64,000 nucleotides of DNA from Pseudomonadota bacterium (GTDB taxonomy: Bacteria; Pseudomonadota; Alphaproteobacteria; Rickettsiales; UBA6187), in the NCBI GenBank assembly GCA_027620075.1, contig JAQCEY010000002.1, forward strand, positions 292,358 through 356,357. The letters run 5' to 3'. Under the pieces are notes generated by a model. It made no database searches. It saw only the letters and a list, made by a program, of their open reading frames with translations, and was not told the origin of the DNA. This document shows positions 8,275-17,141 of the stretch, one piece after another. The position numbers and the translations under genes are program-made. Numbering within the stretch: position 1 is the stretch's first letter; every line of letters starts with the position of its first letter.

Positions 8275-11200
8275 GTGATTATACGAAGTCTTAAATTTTC
8301 TACAAAATTGGTATTGATACTTAGTATATTATTTATACTTGGTTGTGCATCTTTGTTTGCATGGATTCTAACCGGTCCACGCTCCCTGTCTTCGATAACT
8401 CCGTCTATTGAACGTGAATTAAGTTCACTAAGCAAGAATATAAATGTTACTATAGAGGAGAGCTTCATAAAGTGGGATAAGGAAGAAAAGGCGATAGTTA
8501 TTGAAGCAAGCGGCATTTCGGTATTAAACCGTAAATCCAATATACCCGTTGCAAGATTCCCCAAAATAGCATTTGATTTCAGCTTGCTGAACCTTTTGAG
8601 AGGCAATTTGGTGTCGTCTGATATAACCCTGATAAATCCGAGTTTTTATTTAGATACCACAAAAAAATCTTTATATTTTGATAGCAAAGAAAAAGATGAT
8701 GTTGAAGCAAATTCGGCTTTTAATGATGTAGTAGAGTCTTTAAAAAAAGGGGAGTATAGTTTTCCTGTAAACAGCATACGCCTTAAAAACGCAGATTTGT
8801 TTATTAGTAACGGTTTTAGCGATTTTGTCTGGCATGCTAAAGACGGATATATAAGAATTGATAAAAAAAGTAAGGTAATATCCGAACTGAATCTGAATTT
8901 CGGGAAGGAAATGACATATCTGGGAGCTGAAATTTCCTATAAAGAGGGTGTGTATGATAACCAGTTAAAATTTAAGGATTTGCCAAGTTATATTTTATCC
9001 GATCTGTTCCCTGATAATGATATATTGAAAAACGTAAATTTAATCTCATCGGGTAATGTAAATTTTTTGATATCCGAAGAAGGGGAAATGATTCAAACCG
9101 AATTTGATATCGGTAGCGTTACGGGTGAAGTTGAGCTTTTAAAAGCTTTTGCTGAGAAATTTAAAATTTTAGGAGCGAAAGCTAAGGGTAGTTTTTACGA
9201 TGGTTTTTCAATGTTAACACTGGATAAGTTTGACGCAAAAATTGACGACTCCATAGTTTTGATATCGGGCAAATTCGCAAATTTACTTCCCTCCCCTGAT
9301 TTTGCACCGTTAATTAAGGCAGATGTTACGGTCAAAGATTTTAAAGTTAATAATTTGCATAAATACTGGCCCATATTATTGGGAGAGGAGGTTAGAGGTT
9401 GGGTTGTCGATAATATTACAGGAGCTGAGGTTGCCAAAGCAACGGGTAGTTTTAATTTTACGCCCGAATATTTTAACCGCATGTACGAATGGAACCGAAG
9501 CGGCAAAGTCGGTCCTATACCTCGCATGGCCGAAAATGCAATTGATGCCTTGATAGAAGTGGAAAACGGTAAAGTCACGTACATGGAACCATATCCGCAC
9601 ATAGATGATATTTCCGGCACTGTAAGTTTTACCGGAAAAGAGATGAAAGTAAATGTAAAGAGTGCAAAGATACGGGATTCCTTGGTTAATAATGCGGTTG
9701 TAATTATTGAGGATATGTACGAAAAAAACTCTCCTGTTAAAATAACCGGCGAGTTTAACGCTTATGTACGGGATTCCATAGCTTTTCTTAAACCTGCCTT
9801 AAAAAAACACAGGCTTACAAAGCATTTAGATAGTATATATCATGCAACCGGCACTTTAAGCGGTAATGTCGGTATATCTTTTCCTATAACTAACAGCTTA
9901 AGTTACGACCGGTTTGATATTGAAATTAACTCAAAATTTTCGGACGTAAAACTTCCCGCCTTTATAAACGGGCATGATGTAACGGATTCTTCCTTTGATT
10001 TAACATTAAAGGATAATCTACTTAATGTAGACGGTACATTCGGCATTTTGAAAGGCGTTGCAAAGGTATCTTACAACAGGGATATAACGGTTAATAATCA
10101 GGCTGACTATACTATTTCAGGTAAATTTACTCCTGAGAAACTTAAGAAGCTCGATATTGCCGACATACCGGAATTTATAAAGAACGAACTGTTCTTAGAA
10201 GTAAAAATGCGTGAAAGAGACGGGACAACTTATGCAAATGGAACTGCCGACCTAGCCGAATCCGAGATATCTATTCCCAAAGCTGATTTTTTTAAAGAAG
10301 TTAACAAGAAGTCAAAGCTGGTTTTTGCATTAAATAATTACAAGGAAGGGAGTATAAACGAAACAGAGGTTAAAAACTTTGTTCTTTCCGGTGATGATTT
10401 TGCAATAAACGGCAGTCTGAAAATAAACAATGCAAAGCTGAATAGTTTAGAGATAAAAAGTGCCTCATATAAAAATAATGATTATTCATTAAGCTACAAG
10501 CTTGAAAATAATGCTCATGTAGTACAACTTAACGGAAAAACACTGGATTTAAGTTCGGTTTCATTCGGTGAGTACTTTAAAGACGACAAGACGGACGAAA
10601 ATAATGCATTTTCGTTTAAGGCTGCCGTTGACAAGGTTTTTATGAAGAATAGCGAGTCTTTATCAAAGTTAACGTTAGATATGGATTGCTCTTCCGAATT
10701 ATGTTCTTCTATAAATGCTTATGCAAAAGCGGCACGTGATTCATTTGTCGTTTTGAGTGTAAAGCCTGTAGGGAAAAGTTATTCATTTATGCTTGAAACG
10801 GACAATGCAGGTTCGGTGATTAATGCTTTTGGCGTTTCAAAGCATATTGAGGGCGGGCGTTTAACTGTCGAATCGACATTTTCTAAGAGTAAAAACGGTT
10901 TAGTTGCAAACGGTCTGGTTCAGATACATGATTTTACGGCTATAAAAACGCCTATTTTAGGCAAACTTCTTACATTAGCTTCTTTAAAAGGAATATCCGA
11001 CCTTCTAAATAATAACGGTATCCGGTTTGAGCGTTTTGCGGCTCCGTTCCATATTTCAAGAGGAGTGATAACCCTGCATGATGCCAAAACGGCAGGTTCT
11101 TCTATCGGAATTACTTCGGAGGGAACTATTGACATGAATTCCGGTCATATTGATTTAAGTGGTGCTATAGTTCCGGCATATGAAGTTAATAAAGTTTTAG

Positions 11201-11364
11201 GGGACATTCCGTTGCTGGGCAATCTATTAGTAGGAAAAAAGAACGAAGGAGTTATAGCCACCAAGTACAGGGTTAAAGGGCCGTATGAAGACGTTAAGAT
11301 AACGGTAAATCCTTTGACTATATTAACTCCGGGCTTTTTGAGGAATATATTTGATATATTTTAA
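8275..11364 (+). CDS. YhdP/AsmA-like envelope protein
   Basis: This 1029-residue protein has an N-terminal membrane anchor (about 11-32) and a long beta-rich periplasmic region. A DUF3971-like central part includes the WPILLGEEVRGWV segment. An AsmA-like C-terminal part contains GVITLHDAKTAGSSIG, GTIDMNSGHIDLSG and a closing VTVNPLTILTPGFLR motif. AsmA-family proteins such as YhdP and TamB are thought to carry phospholipid between inner and outer membranes. The start is GTG at 8275 with no strong ribosome site. It stands alone on the plus strand and converges with coq7. Confidence 0.85.
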   Translation: MIIRSLKFSTKLVLILSILFILGCASLFAWILTGPRSLSSITPSIERELSSLSKNINVTIEESFIKWDKEEKAIVIEASGISVLNRKSNIPVARFPKIAFDFSLLNLLRGNLVSSDITLINPSFYLDTTKKSLYFDSKEKDDVEANSAFNDVVESLKKGEYSFPVNSIRLKNADLFISNGFSDFVWHAKDGYIRIDKKSKVISELNLNFGKEMTYLGAEISYKEGVYDNQLKFKDLPSYILSDLFPDNDILKNVNLISSGNVNFLISEEGEMIQTEFDIGSVTGEVELLKAFAEKFKILGAKAKGSFYDGFSMLTLDKFDAKIDDSIVLISGKFANLLPSPDFAPLIKADVTVKDFKVNNLHKYWPILLGEEVRGWVVDNITGAEVAKATGSFNFTPEYFNRMYEWNRSGKVGPIPRMAENAIDALIEVENGKVTYMEPYPHIDDISGTVSFTGKEMKVNVKSAKIRDSLVNNAVVIIEDMYEKNSPVKITGEFNAYVRDSIAFLKPALKKHRLTKHLDSIYHATGTLSGNVGISFPITNSLSYDRFDIEINSKFSDVKLPAFINGHDVTDSSFDLTLKDNLLNVDGTFGILKGVAKVSYNRDITVNNQADYTISGKFTPEKLKKLDIADIPEFIKNELFLEVKMRERDGTTYANGTADLAESEISIPKADFFKEVNKKSKLVFALNNYKEGSINETEVKNFVLSGDDFAINGSLKINNAKLNSLEIKSASYKNNDYSLSYKLENNAHVVQLNGKTLDLSSVSFGEYFKDDKTDENNAFSFKAAVDKVFMKNSESLSKLTLDMDCSSELCSSINAYAKAARDSFVVLSVKPVGKSYSFMLETDNAGSVINAFGVSKHIEGGRLTVESTFSKSKNGLVANGLVQIHDFTAIKTPILGKLLTLASLKGISDLLNNNGIRFERFAAPFHISRGVITLHDAKTAGSSIGITSEGTIDMNSGHIDLSGAIVPAYEVNKVLGDIPLLGNLLVGKKNEGVIATKYRVKGPYEDVKITVNPLTILTPGFLRNIFDIF

Positions 11365-11384
11365 CGTGCAAATGGTAGAAACTA

Positions 11385-11930
11385 TCAGACTTTTTTAGAT
11401 ATGGCTATTGCGGTTTTGGTCATAAAAGAAACAGCTCCTCTTAGCAAGGGATATGCCGGAGCTTCTTTTGCATGATTTGCTATCCCTAAGTCCCTATGTT
11501 CAATTTCTTCATCACGGAACTTTTTGATTTTTTTCTTTAATTCGGCTTCATCATCAGACAGATTATCAAGCTGCTCCTGATAATGCTTCTCTATAACGTC
11601 TTCCACCGCTTCGGTGCATGCCATAGCTGCTTTTTCTCCCATAAGTGCCGTAGCCGCACCTAAGGCAAAAGCACCCACATGCCACACGGGCATCATAACC
11701 GTAGGTCTTACCCTGCGATTGGATATTTCATTCTCAAAATATTGCAGATGCTCTTCTTCCTGCCGTGCCATATGCTTTATGGTTTCATACGAAGCGGACT
11801 TTTTCAGGACTGCCATCTGACCGGCATATATCATCTTAGCACCATACTCACCGGCATGGTCTACTCTTATAACCTCATGAACAAATTGTTCATCTTTTAT
11901 ATCACCGGGTAATCTATTCTTTTTTGCCAT
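11385..11930 (-). CDS. coq7: Demethoxyubiquinone hydroxylase, COQ7 family
   Basis: This 181-residue di-iron hydroxylase catalyses the last ring hydroxylation in ubiquinone synthesis. Ligand motifs are visible: Glu28 in DHAGEYGA, Glu58-x-x-His61 in RQEEEHLQ, a Glu in EAVEDVIEKHY, and EEIEH near residue 143. COQ7 in place of UbiF is common in alphaproteobacteria and implies oxygen-dependent ubiquinone synthesis. Its start overlaps the dsbB 3' end by 17 bp, indicating co-transcription. Confidence 0.96.
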   Translation of the reverse strand: MAKKNRLPGDIKDEQFVHEVIRVDHAGEYGAKMIYAGQMAVLKKSASYETIKHMARQEEEHLQYFENEISNRRVRPTVMMPVWHVGAFALGAATALMGEKAAMACTEAVEDVIEKHYQEQLDNLSDDEAELKKKIKKFRDEEIEHRDLGIANHAKEAPAYPLLRGAVSFMTKTAIAISKKV

Positions 11931-12450
11931 GTGTTTTTCTGTAGGAATCGGACTTGTTCATCAATCTTATTTCTTTATACATTCTAACCGACATTATCAG
12001 CGTTATAAAACCGATAGAAGCGGAAAACATAAAATTCCACCCAGCCATTGATAAGCCCAAAAATACAAACTGCGGTTTATCACACGGAACATTAGGCTTG
12101 CCCATTATCTGTGTAGTCATTTCCTCTAAAGTTGAAGGCACTTCATCTTCTCCGACTACGCAGCCATCTGTAAGTGAAAATTTCCCCTGCTCCACACCAA
12201 CGTGAAAAAAAGCCGTAGCTCCACCTGCTATTAACGCAAGCGAGCATATGAATATCAACATTATTCTTAATGTCTGGAATTTTTTCAAGAATATTGCTAT
12301 CCCGCTTAGCAGGATAATTACAAAGTACGGTATCCTTTGGTATAAACACAATATACAAGGCTCCATACCGAACACATACTGCGACGTATAAGCACCTGAT
12401 AATGCTAATATACTAAATATAAAGAGGAATAATGTTATGTTAATACGCAT
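11914..12450 (-). CDS. dsbB: Disulfide bond formation protein DsbB
   Basis: This is a four-helix inner-membrane quinone oxidoreductase that reoxidises DsbA. The first redox pair is CILC in EPCILCLYQRIPYF. The second is a Cys in DGCVVGEDEVP plus a later Cys in NVPCDKPQFVF, the usual DsbB arrangement. The ATG at 12450 is preferred over an in-frame GTG five codons upstream, since neither has a clear ribosome site and the ATG gives a compact N-terminus. It precedes and overlaps coq7. The neighbouring exported Cys-rich proteins are plausible beneficiaries. Confidence 0.93.
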   Translation of the reverse strand: MRINITLFLFIFSILALSGAYTSQYVFGMEPCILCLYQRIPYFVIILLSGIAIFLKKFQTLRIMLIFICSLALIAGGATAFFHVGVEQGKFSLTDGCVVGEDEVPSTLEEMTTQIMGKPNVPCDKPQFVFLGLSMAGWNFMFSASIGFITLIMSVRMYKEIRLMNKSDSYRKTHGKKE

Positions 12451-12503
12451 ATTATTATATTGCACAAAAAAACATGTTTACACAACAAATTTATTGGGAA
12501 ATA

Positions 12504-13517
12504 TTAAGGCTTACTATCAAAACTATGGTGCATTACGCCGTTGGGGTGAAATGCGTCAAAAACAAAGGCAAACGTTACTACATAATTAGTATCCTTAAAT
12601 AACCCTTCCTCAACTTTCTTTATCACCGAAACATTACCTATATCACGGGATAATGATATATTAAAATTGTCCAGAACGGAGTTTTGTAACGGCCTCCAAA
12701 AAAGAACTATATCGTTATGTTCTATTTGCTTCATTCTTCTAACCGTTTTTAAAGGCCATGCTTCATCACCTACAACAACCACATATTCCATCGGAGCTAT
12801 CTCTCCCTTATATTCGCCGTCATATAAATAAGGAATGGTTGCACTATCATAGTCAGGATAAGGACTTGCACCGTAACTTCTTATAATATCATTTGGAACC
12901 AAAACCTTGCCGTTAGGCTGCCTTAGCCTGTACATATGAAAAGACTCGACCTTGGAGATAACTTTATTTAGCTCCCTGCCAATCATATCCCCCACAACGG
13001 CATCACCCGTATATTGCTGCCACCAGCTTTCGGTTTTCCTGTCATACATTAACCTGTTGGACTTATATAATTTACCCGTACTTCCAAACTCAACTTCTTC
13101 ACCGTCTATAAGCCTTTCAAACACAATAGATGAATTACACAGCGGACAATATGTAACCGCAATAGGGGTGTTCCCTATCTTATCGTTAATTATCTCATGC
13201 CATAAAAGTATTCTGAGCGGATAAGCCCTTGCCTCACCGTTCAGATAAACGGTGATAACCGGCTCGTATCTACGAATATTATCTATCTCATCAACCGTTT
13301 TAAAAATCGGATTATCTATAGAAGGTATCCCGTCCTTTTTAGGCCCGCCTTCTATTATGCGGCTATAATCTATAGATGATTTCGTAAAATCGGTTTTAGA
13401 CCATTCTTTTAGGTATTTTTTGTATAGCTTATCGCTGACTTCTTCCGAGTTTTCAGCAAATGCATTAGATGCAAACAAACTAAATATAACAACTATGACT
13501 ATATTAAATTTACTCAC
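12504..13517 (-). CDS. DUF3179 domain protein, exported
   Basis: This 337-residue protein has a signal peptide (MSKFNIVIVVIFSLFASNAFA). The DUF3179 hallmarks include RAYPLRILLWHEIINDK, TYCPLCNSSIVFER, a GSTGKLYKSNRLMYDR segment, and SWWQQYTGDAV. The family is of unknown function, and the CPLC pair may bind metal or be redox active. The GTG start is preceded by AGGGCGGTGAG. It lies 12 bp after the carboxypeptidase gene and upstream of dsbB in a minus-strand run of envelope genes. Confidence 0.9.
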   Translation of the reverse strand: MSKFNIVIVVIFSLFASNAFAENSEEVSDKLYKKYLKEWSKTDFTKSSIDYSRIIEGGPKKDGIPSIDNPIFKTVDEIDNIRRYEPVITVYLNGEARAYPLRILLWHEIINDKIGNTPIAVTYCPLCNSSIVFERLIDGEEVEFGSTGKLYKSNRLMYDRKTESWWQQYTGDAVVGDMIGRELNKVISKVESFHMYRLRQPNGKVLVPNDIIRSYGASPYPDYDSATIPYLYDGEYKGEIAPMEYVVVVGDEAWPLKTVRRMKQIEHNDIVLFWRPLQNSVLDNFNISLSRDIGNVSVIKKVEEGLFKDTNYVVTFAFVFDAFHPNGVMHHSFDSKP

Positions 13518-13529
13518 ATCTCACCGCCC

Positions 13530-14657
13530 TTATGATTGGGACTCCAACAATGTTTTAATATTTGTTATAAAACGATTAAAACTACCTGCCTGTTTAACAT
13601 CTTCAGACGCAACAAGCGGATACCTTTTTCTTTCCATATTCGGTATCTGTATAAACAAGCTGCCTATTTTATCGCCTTTTTTTATAGGGCTGGCAACCGG
13701 ACCTTCATACTCTACACCTACTTGTATATCATTTGAAGAAAGCTTCGGTATCAACAGCTCTATATCATCTTGGATTGCAATGCTTACTTCATTTGTCTTT
13801 CCTTGCCACACCTGTGCATTATCAACCACCTGCCCTTTTTTGAATAAAGTTTTCATAGCAAAGTTACGGAAACCATAATTTAACAATCTTTCAGCTTCAT
13901 CGGTTCTGTTAAATTCACTATCCAGACCGTTTACCACAGCCAACACACGGCGACCGTCCTTTTCACCTGAAATAACTATGCCGTAACCACCATCGTCGGT
14001 ATGACCGGTTTTTAAACCGTCAACACCGATATCCCTAAATAATAAAGAGTTCCTGTTGGCTTGCTTTATATTGCTATATTTATACTCCGCCTTAGCAAAA
14101 TAATGGTAATATTCCGGAAAATCCTTGATTATACGGCGTGCAAGAATAGTCAGATCCTTAGCCGACATATAATGCCCTTCATCAGGCCAGCCCGTTGAAT
14201 TTACAAAACGGCTGTTTGTTAAACCTATTCTTTTAGCAGTCTCGTTCATCAACTCCGCAAAAGATTCCTCCGACGAGGAAATACCTTCTGCAACGGTAAT
14301 ACAGGCATCGTTACCCGACTGTACTATTATCCCGTTAAGCAATTCTTCTACGGTCACTCTTTCCGTATGTCTTAGGAACATCTTCGAGCCGCCCTTTTTC
14401 CATGCCTCTTCACTGACGGTAAATTCATCATCAAGTTTTAATATGCCGCTCTTTAAACGCTCAAACACGATGTATGCAGTCATCACCTTTGTCATTGACG
14501 AAGGTACCATTTTTTCATCGGCATTTTTCTGATACAACACATCTCCGGTATCATAATCCATCAGTGCTGCATACTTCGCCTTAGTATCAAACGCACTTGC
14601 GGAAAAAGGTATTAAGATAAGTAATATAAAATAAGCTCTAGCAATCAGTTTTTTCAA
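13530..14657 (-). CDS. dacC: D-alanyl-D-alanine carboxypeptidase, PBP5/6 type
   Basis: This 375-residue penicillin-binding protein trims the terminal D-Ala of peptidoglycan stem peptides. A signal peptide ends near SASA-F (about 22). Active-site motifs are SMTK (Ser54-Lys57), SGN (114-116) and KTG (216-218). A C-terminal PBP5-type beta domain (about 270-360) ends in an amphipathic stretch likely to sit on the membrane. The start is TTG with AAAGG upstream. It follows rlpA and a lytic transglycosylase, a common alphaproteobacterial wall-remodelling group. The dacC/dacA assignment is approximate. Confidence 0.93.
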   Translation of the reverse strand: MKKLIARAYFILLILIPFSASAFDTKAKYAALMDYDTGDVLYQKNADEKMVPSSMTKVMTAYIVFERLKSGILKLDDEFTVSEEAWKKGGSKMFLRHTERVTVEELLNGIIVQSGNDACITVAEGISSSEESFAELMNETAKRIGLTNSRFVNSTGWPDEGHYMSAKDLTILARRIIKDFPEYYHYFAKAEYKYSNIKQANRNSLLFRDIGVDGLKTGHTDDGGYGIVISGEKDGRRVLAVVNGLDSEFNRTDEAERLLNYGFRNFAMKTLFKKGQVVDNAQVWQGKTNEVSIAIQDDIELLIPKLSSNDIQVGVEYEGPVASPIKKGDKIGSLFIQIPNMERKRYPLVASEDVKQAGSFNRFITNIKTLLESQS

Positions 14658-14685
14658 AACAAAGACCTTTCTGATATTTAAATTA

Positions 14686-15924
14686 TTATTGAATTGACGG
14701 AAGCTCTTTAACTATCATCGCATCAGGGTGACCGAGGTTAACTACTTTTTGTAAAGCCAGTTTAGCAACCTTCTCACTTGGCATCGGTCCAAGCCTTACC
14801 CTATAAAGCTTTCTTCCGGCTATTGAAACTGGAGCAACTATTACATCTCCCAAAGGCATAAGCCGTTTTTCTATCCTGTATGCATTCGCAACATCGCTAT
14901 AAGTACCCGCCTGAACAAAATGCTGTTCGGTTTCAGGGAGCTTCCTTACATTATCATCATGCATCATAGGCTCTTTGTAATCAGGTTCCAACTTCAAAAG
15001 CTGCTTTGTTACACTTTCGATAGTCCCTTCAATTTCGCTATCATCTACATCGCCCTGCCATGTCCCTACCGCCTCTATGTCTACATCTTCTTCTATAACA
15101 TCAAGTTCTTTTTCGGCAACATTTCTATTATTTTCCGACAGCTTATAATCTTCTTCTGACGGCTTAGAATCATTTATCTGTATTTCTGGCAAATCCCCCG
15201 ATGACGCAGTCACGGCAGGACTTTTTGTCAACATATTAGAAAGCTTCTTAACCGGTTCTAATATCGAATTTTTATCCACCGAAAGAGAAAACGGCGTATT
15301 TTTTTCTTCCTTCATTTCATATTCTTCATCATCGATAGCATAGGGAGATTTAGATTCGGACGATTTGAACAAAGATGAAAATCTACTTTGCTCCTCCTCT
15401 AATGGAGTTTTAGAAGATGGCGACTTTTTTATTCCTGAAAGCAATCTGTTTGTCTGTCCTTTTAAGAACTGAACTCTTACCTTCGCTATTCCCTTTTCCC
15501 TGAAGCCCAGAATATCGGCGGCTCTTTCAGAAACATCAATAACCCGCCCTTTAGCAAAAGGTCCTCTGTCATTTACCATCAAAATTATCGTCTTGTTATT
15601 TTCAAGATTAGTTACCCTTACCATACTCGGCAACGGCAAAGTATTATGTGCGGCAGTTAAGGAGTTTTTATCGAACGTATCACCGTTAGCGGTTGGTTTT
15701 CCGTGAAATTCGTCACCATACCACGACGATATACCCGTCTCATCATAATCCGGCTGTTCCTTCGGATAATACCACGTACCGTCTATCTGGTAAGGATTAC
15801 CGACTTTGTAATATCCTTTATGATCGTCATAGCTTACTTTTGGAGGAGTTTTTTTTGATACGGCACATGATACCAGCAAGATTGAAGCAATTAATGTTGA
15901 TAATATTTTTTTATTGAACAACAT
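14686..15924 (-). CDS. rlpA: RlpA-type septal lytic transglycosylase, lipoprotein
   Basis: RlpA cleaves glycan strands lacking stem peptides. The lipobox LVSC puts the lipidated Cys at residue 20. A double-psi beta-barrel domain (about 55-150) follows, with GISSWYGDEFHGKPTANGD, TLPLPSMVRVTNL and VNDRGPFAKGRVIDVS. A long low-complexity linker leads to a C-terminal SPOR domain (about 335-410) that binds denuded septal glycan. The ATG at 15924 is chosen over an in-frame start at 15981 because TAGGAGAGG stands 7 bp upstream and the signal peptide begins there. That avoids most of the overlap with the upstream transglycosylase gene. Confidence 0.93.
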   Translation of the reverse strand: MLFNKKILSTLIASILLVSCAVSKKTPPKVSYDDHKGYYKVGNPYQIDGTWYYPKEQPDYDETGISSWYGDEFHGKPTANGDTFDKNSLTAAHNTLPLPSMVRVTNLENNKTIILMVNDRGPFAKGRVIDVSERAADILGFREKGIAKVRVQFLKGQTNRLLSGIKKSPSSKTPLEEEQSRFSSLFKSSESKSPYAIDDEEYEMKEEKNTPFSLSVDKNSILEPVKKLSNMLTKSPAVTASSGDLPEIQINDSKPSEEDYKLSENNRNVAEKELDVIEEDVDIEAVGTWQGDVDDSEIEGTIESVTKQLLKLEPDYKEPMMHDDNVRKLPETEQHFVQAGTYSDVANAYRIEKRLMPLGDVIVAPVSIAGRKLYRVRLGPMPSEKVAKLALQKVVNLGHPDAMIVKELPSIQ

Positions 15925-15937
15925 GAGACAACCTCTC

Positions 15938-16936
15938 CTAATTAATGATCCCGTCAGATAGCATACCGACAGCCGTTGCAAAATACAACGAACGATTCCA
16001 CTTTAACACGGTTTTATAGTTTGAATAAACCAAAAAAGCACGCTTTTTCTCATCTTCAGGCTTTATTATAGAAGCTTTAATATCGGATCTTTGAGGCAAG
16101 CTACCGCCATCTGCTTTTCTTACCCCTAATTTTTGCCAGTCAGACAATCCCTTCTCAATATCCCTGCCGATTAATTTTTCATCAAAATTCTTAGGCAACT
16201 TTACTTCACGCCCCCATGTAATATCATCATTCCAGCCTCTTTTAGAAAGATAGTTGGCAATTGACGCAAAAACATCTTCTTTAGTCCCCCAGATATCACG
16301 CTTACCGTCATTATTATGGTCAACGGCAAGCTCAAGAAAGCTTGACGGCATAAACTGCGTTTGTCCCATAGCACCCGCCCATGAGCCTTTCATATCTTCA
16401 AAAGCGATGTGACCTTCATCAATAATTTTCAGAGCATCGAGCAGTTCTTTCTTGAAAAACTCCACCCTTCTTCCTTCAAAGGCTAAAGTAGCAAGGGTGT
16501 TAACTATTGTAAAACCGCCCATATTTCTACCGAAATCGCTCTCTACTGCCCATAGTGCAACTATAAATCTTGGCTGGACACCATATTTTTTGCTAACTTC
16601 GTTTAGTATTTTTTCGTTTTCTTTTAACATAGCCTTAGCACGCTGTACCCTAAAATCAGGCACTACCGTCTGCAAATATTCTTCAAAGGTTTTTGTTTTA
16701 TATGGCTGCGTTCTATCCAGTTCTATAGCCCTTGGAACAAATTTAACATCTTTCATGAACTTATAGATAGTTTGCTCACTGATACCTTTTTGCTTCGCCT
16801 CCTCTACAAAATCAACTATCCAACCGTGAAAAAGCTTCTCGTCATAAACCACCTCTTCCTTTTCATTTGCAAAAGCAATATTAGAAAGTAGCAATATCAC
16901 TACAAAAGTAATTCTTTTTAAAATAGAAAATATCAT
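15938..16936 (-). CDS. Lytic murein transglycosylase, MltB family
   Basis: This 332-residue periplasmic enzyme cuts the MurNAc-GlcNAc bond with formation of a 1,6-anhydro end. A signal peptide ends near AFA-N (about 23). The SLT_2/MltB core has the catalytic Glu132 in WAVESDFGR, plus GGFTIVNTLATLAFEGRR, GSWAGAMGQTQFMPSSF, and a Ca-loop-like DHNNDGKRDIW. The C-terminal part ends NWNRSLYFATAVG-like, as in the family, with no peptidoglycan-binding domain visible. It is the first gene of the mltB-rlpA-dac run and is divergent from htrA. Confidence 0.93.
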   Translation of the reverse strand: MIFSILKRITFVVILLLSNIAFANEKEEVVYDEKLFHGWIVDFVEEAKQKGISEQTIYKFMKDVKFVPRAIELDRTQPYKTKTFEEYLQTVVPDFRVQRAKAMLKENEKILNEVSKKYGVQPRFIVALWAVESDFGRNMGGFTIVNTLATLAFEGRRVEFFKKELLDALKIIDEGHIAFEDMKGSWAGAMGQTQFMPSSFLELAVDHNNDGKRDIWGTKEDVFASIANYLSKRGWNDDITWGREVKLPKNFDEKLIGRDIEKGLSDWQKLGVRKADGGSLPQRSDIKASIIKPEDEKKRAFLVYSNYKTVLKWNRSLYFATAVGMLSDGIIN

Positions 16937-17080
16937 CGAATACCCAAAACCTATTATACCTAGTTTATTTGCCCTAACAAGATAGCAAAAAATAACTCGT
17001 TAATGCAACCGTAATTTAACCTATCACACCCCGATTTCCTACTAAATATTATATACACGCAAGATTACCGATTGCAACAG

Positions 17081-17110
17081 TTGAATCTGCAATTAAATTG
17101 TCTATATATT
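17081..17110 (+). promoter_or_regulatory. Candidate promoter of htrA operon
   Basis: TTGAAT (17081-17086) and TATATT (17105-17110) are separated by 18 bp, upstream of the htrA ribosome site TAGGAG. The region is very AT-rich, so the exact hexamers are uncertain. Confidence 0.3.
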
Positions 17111-17141
17111 ATATAGATATCCATTTTAGGAGTATATAAAA

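Noticed and set aside
8320..8350. Lipobox-like LGC at the start of the YhdP-like protein
   Set aside because: The family uses an uncleaved N-terminal anchor and the box lacks the usual consensus at -3 and -2.
15925..15981. Longer N-terminus for RlpA
   Set aside because: It lies inside the transglycosylase gene, lacks a ribosome site, and would put 19 polar residues before a clear lipoprotein signal peptide.
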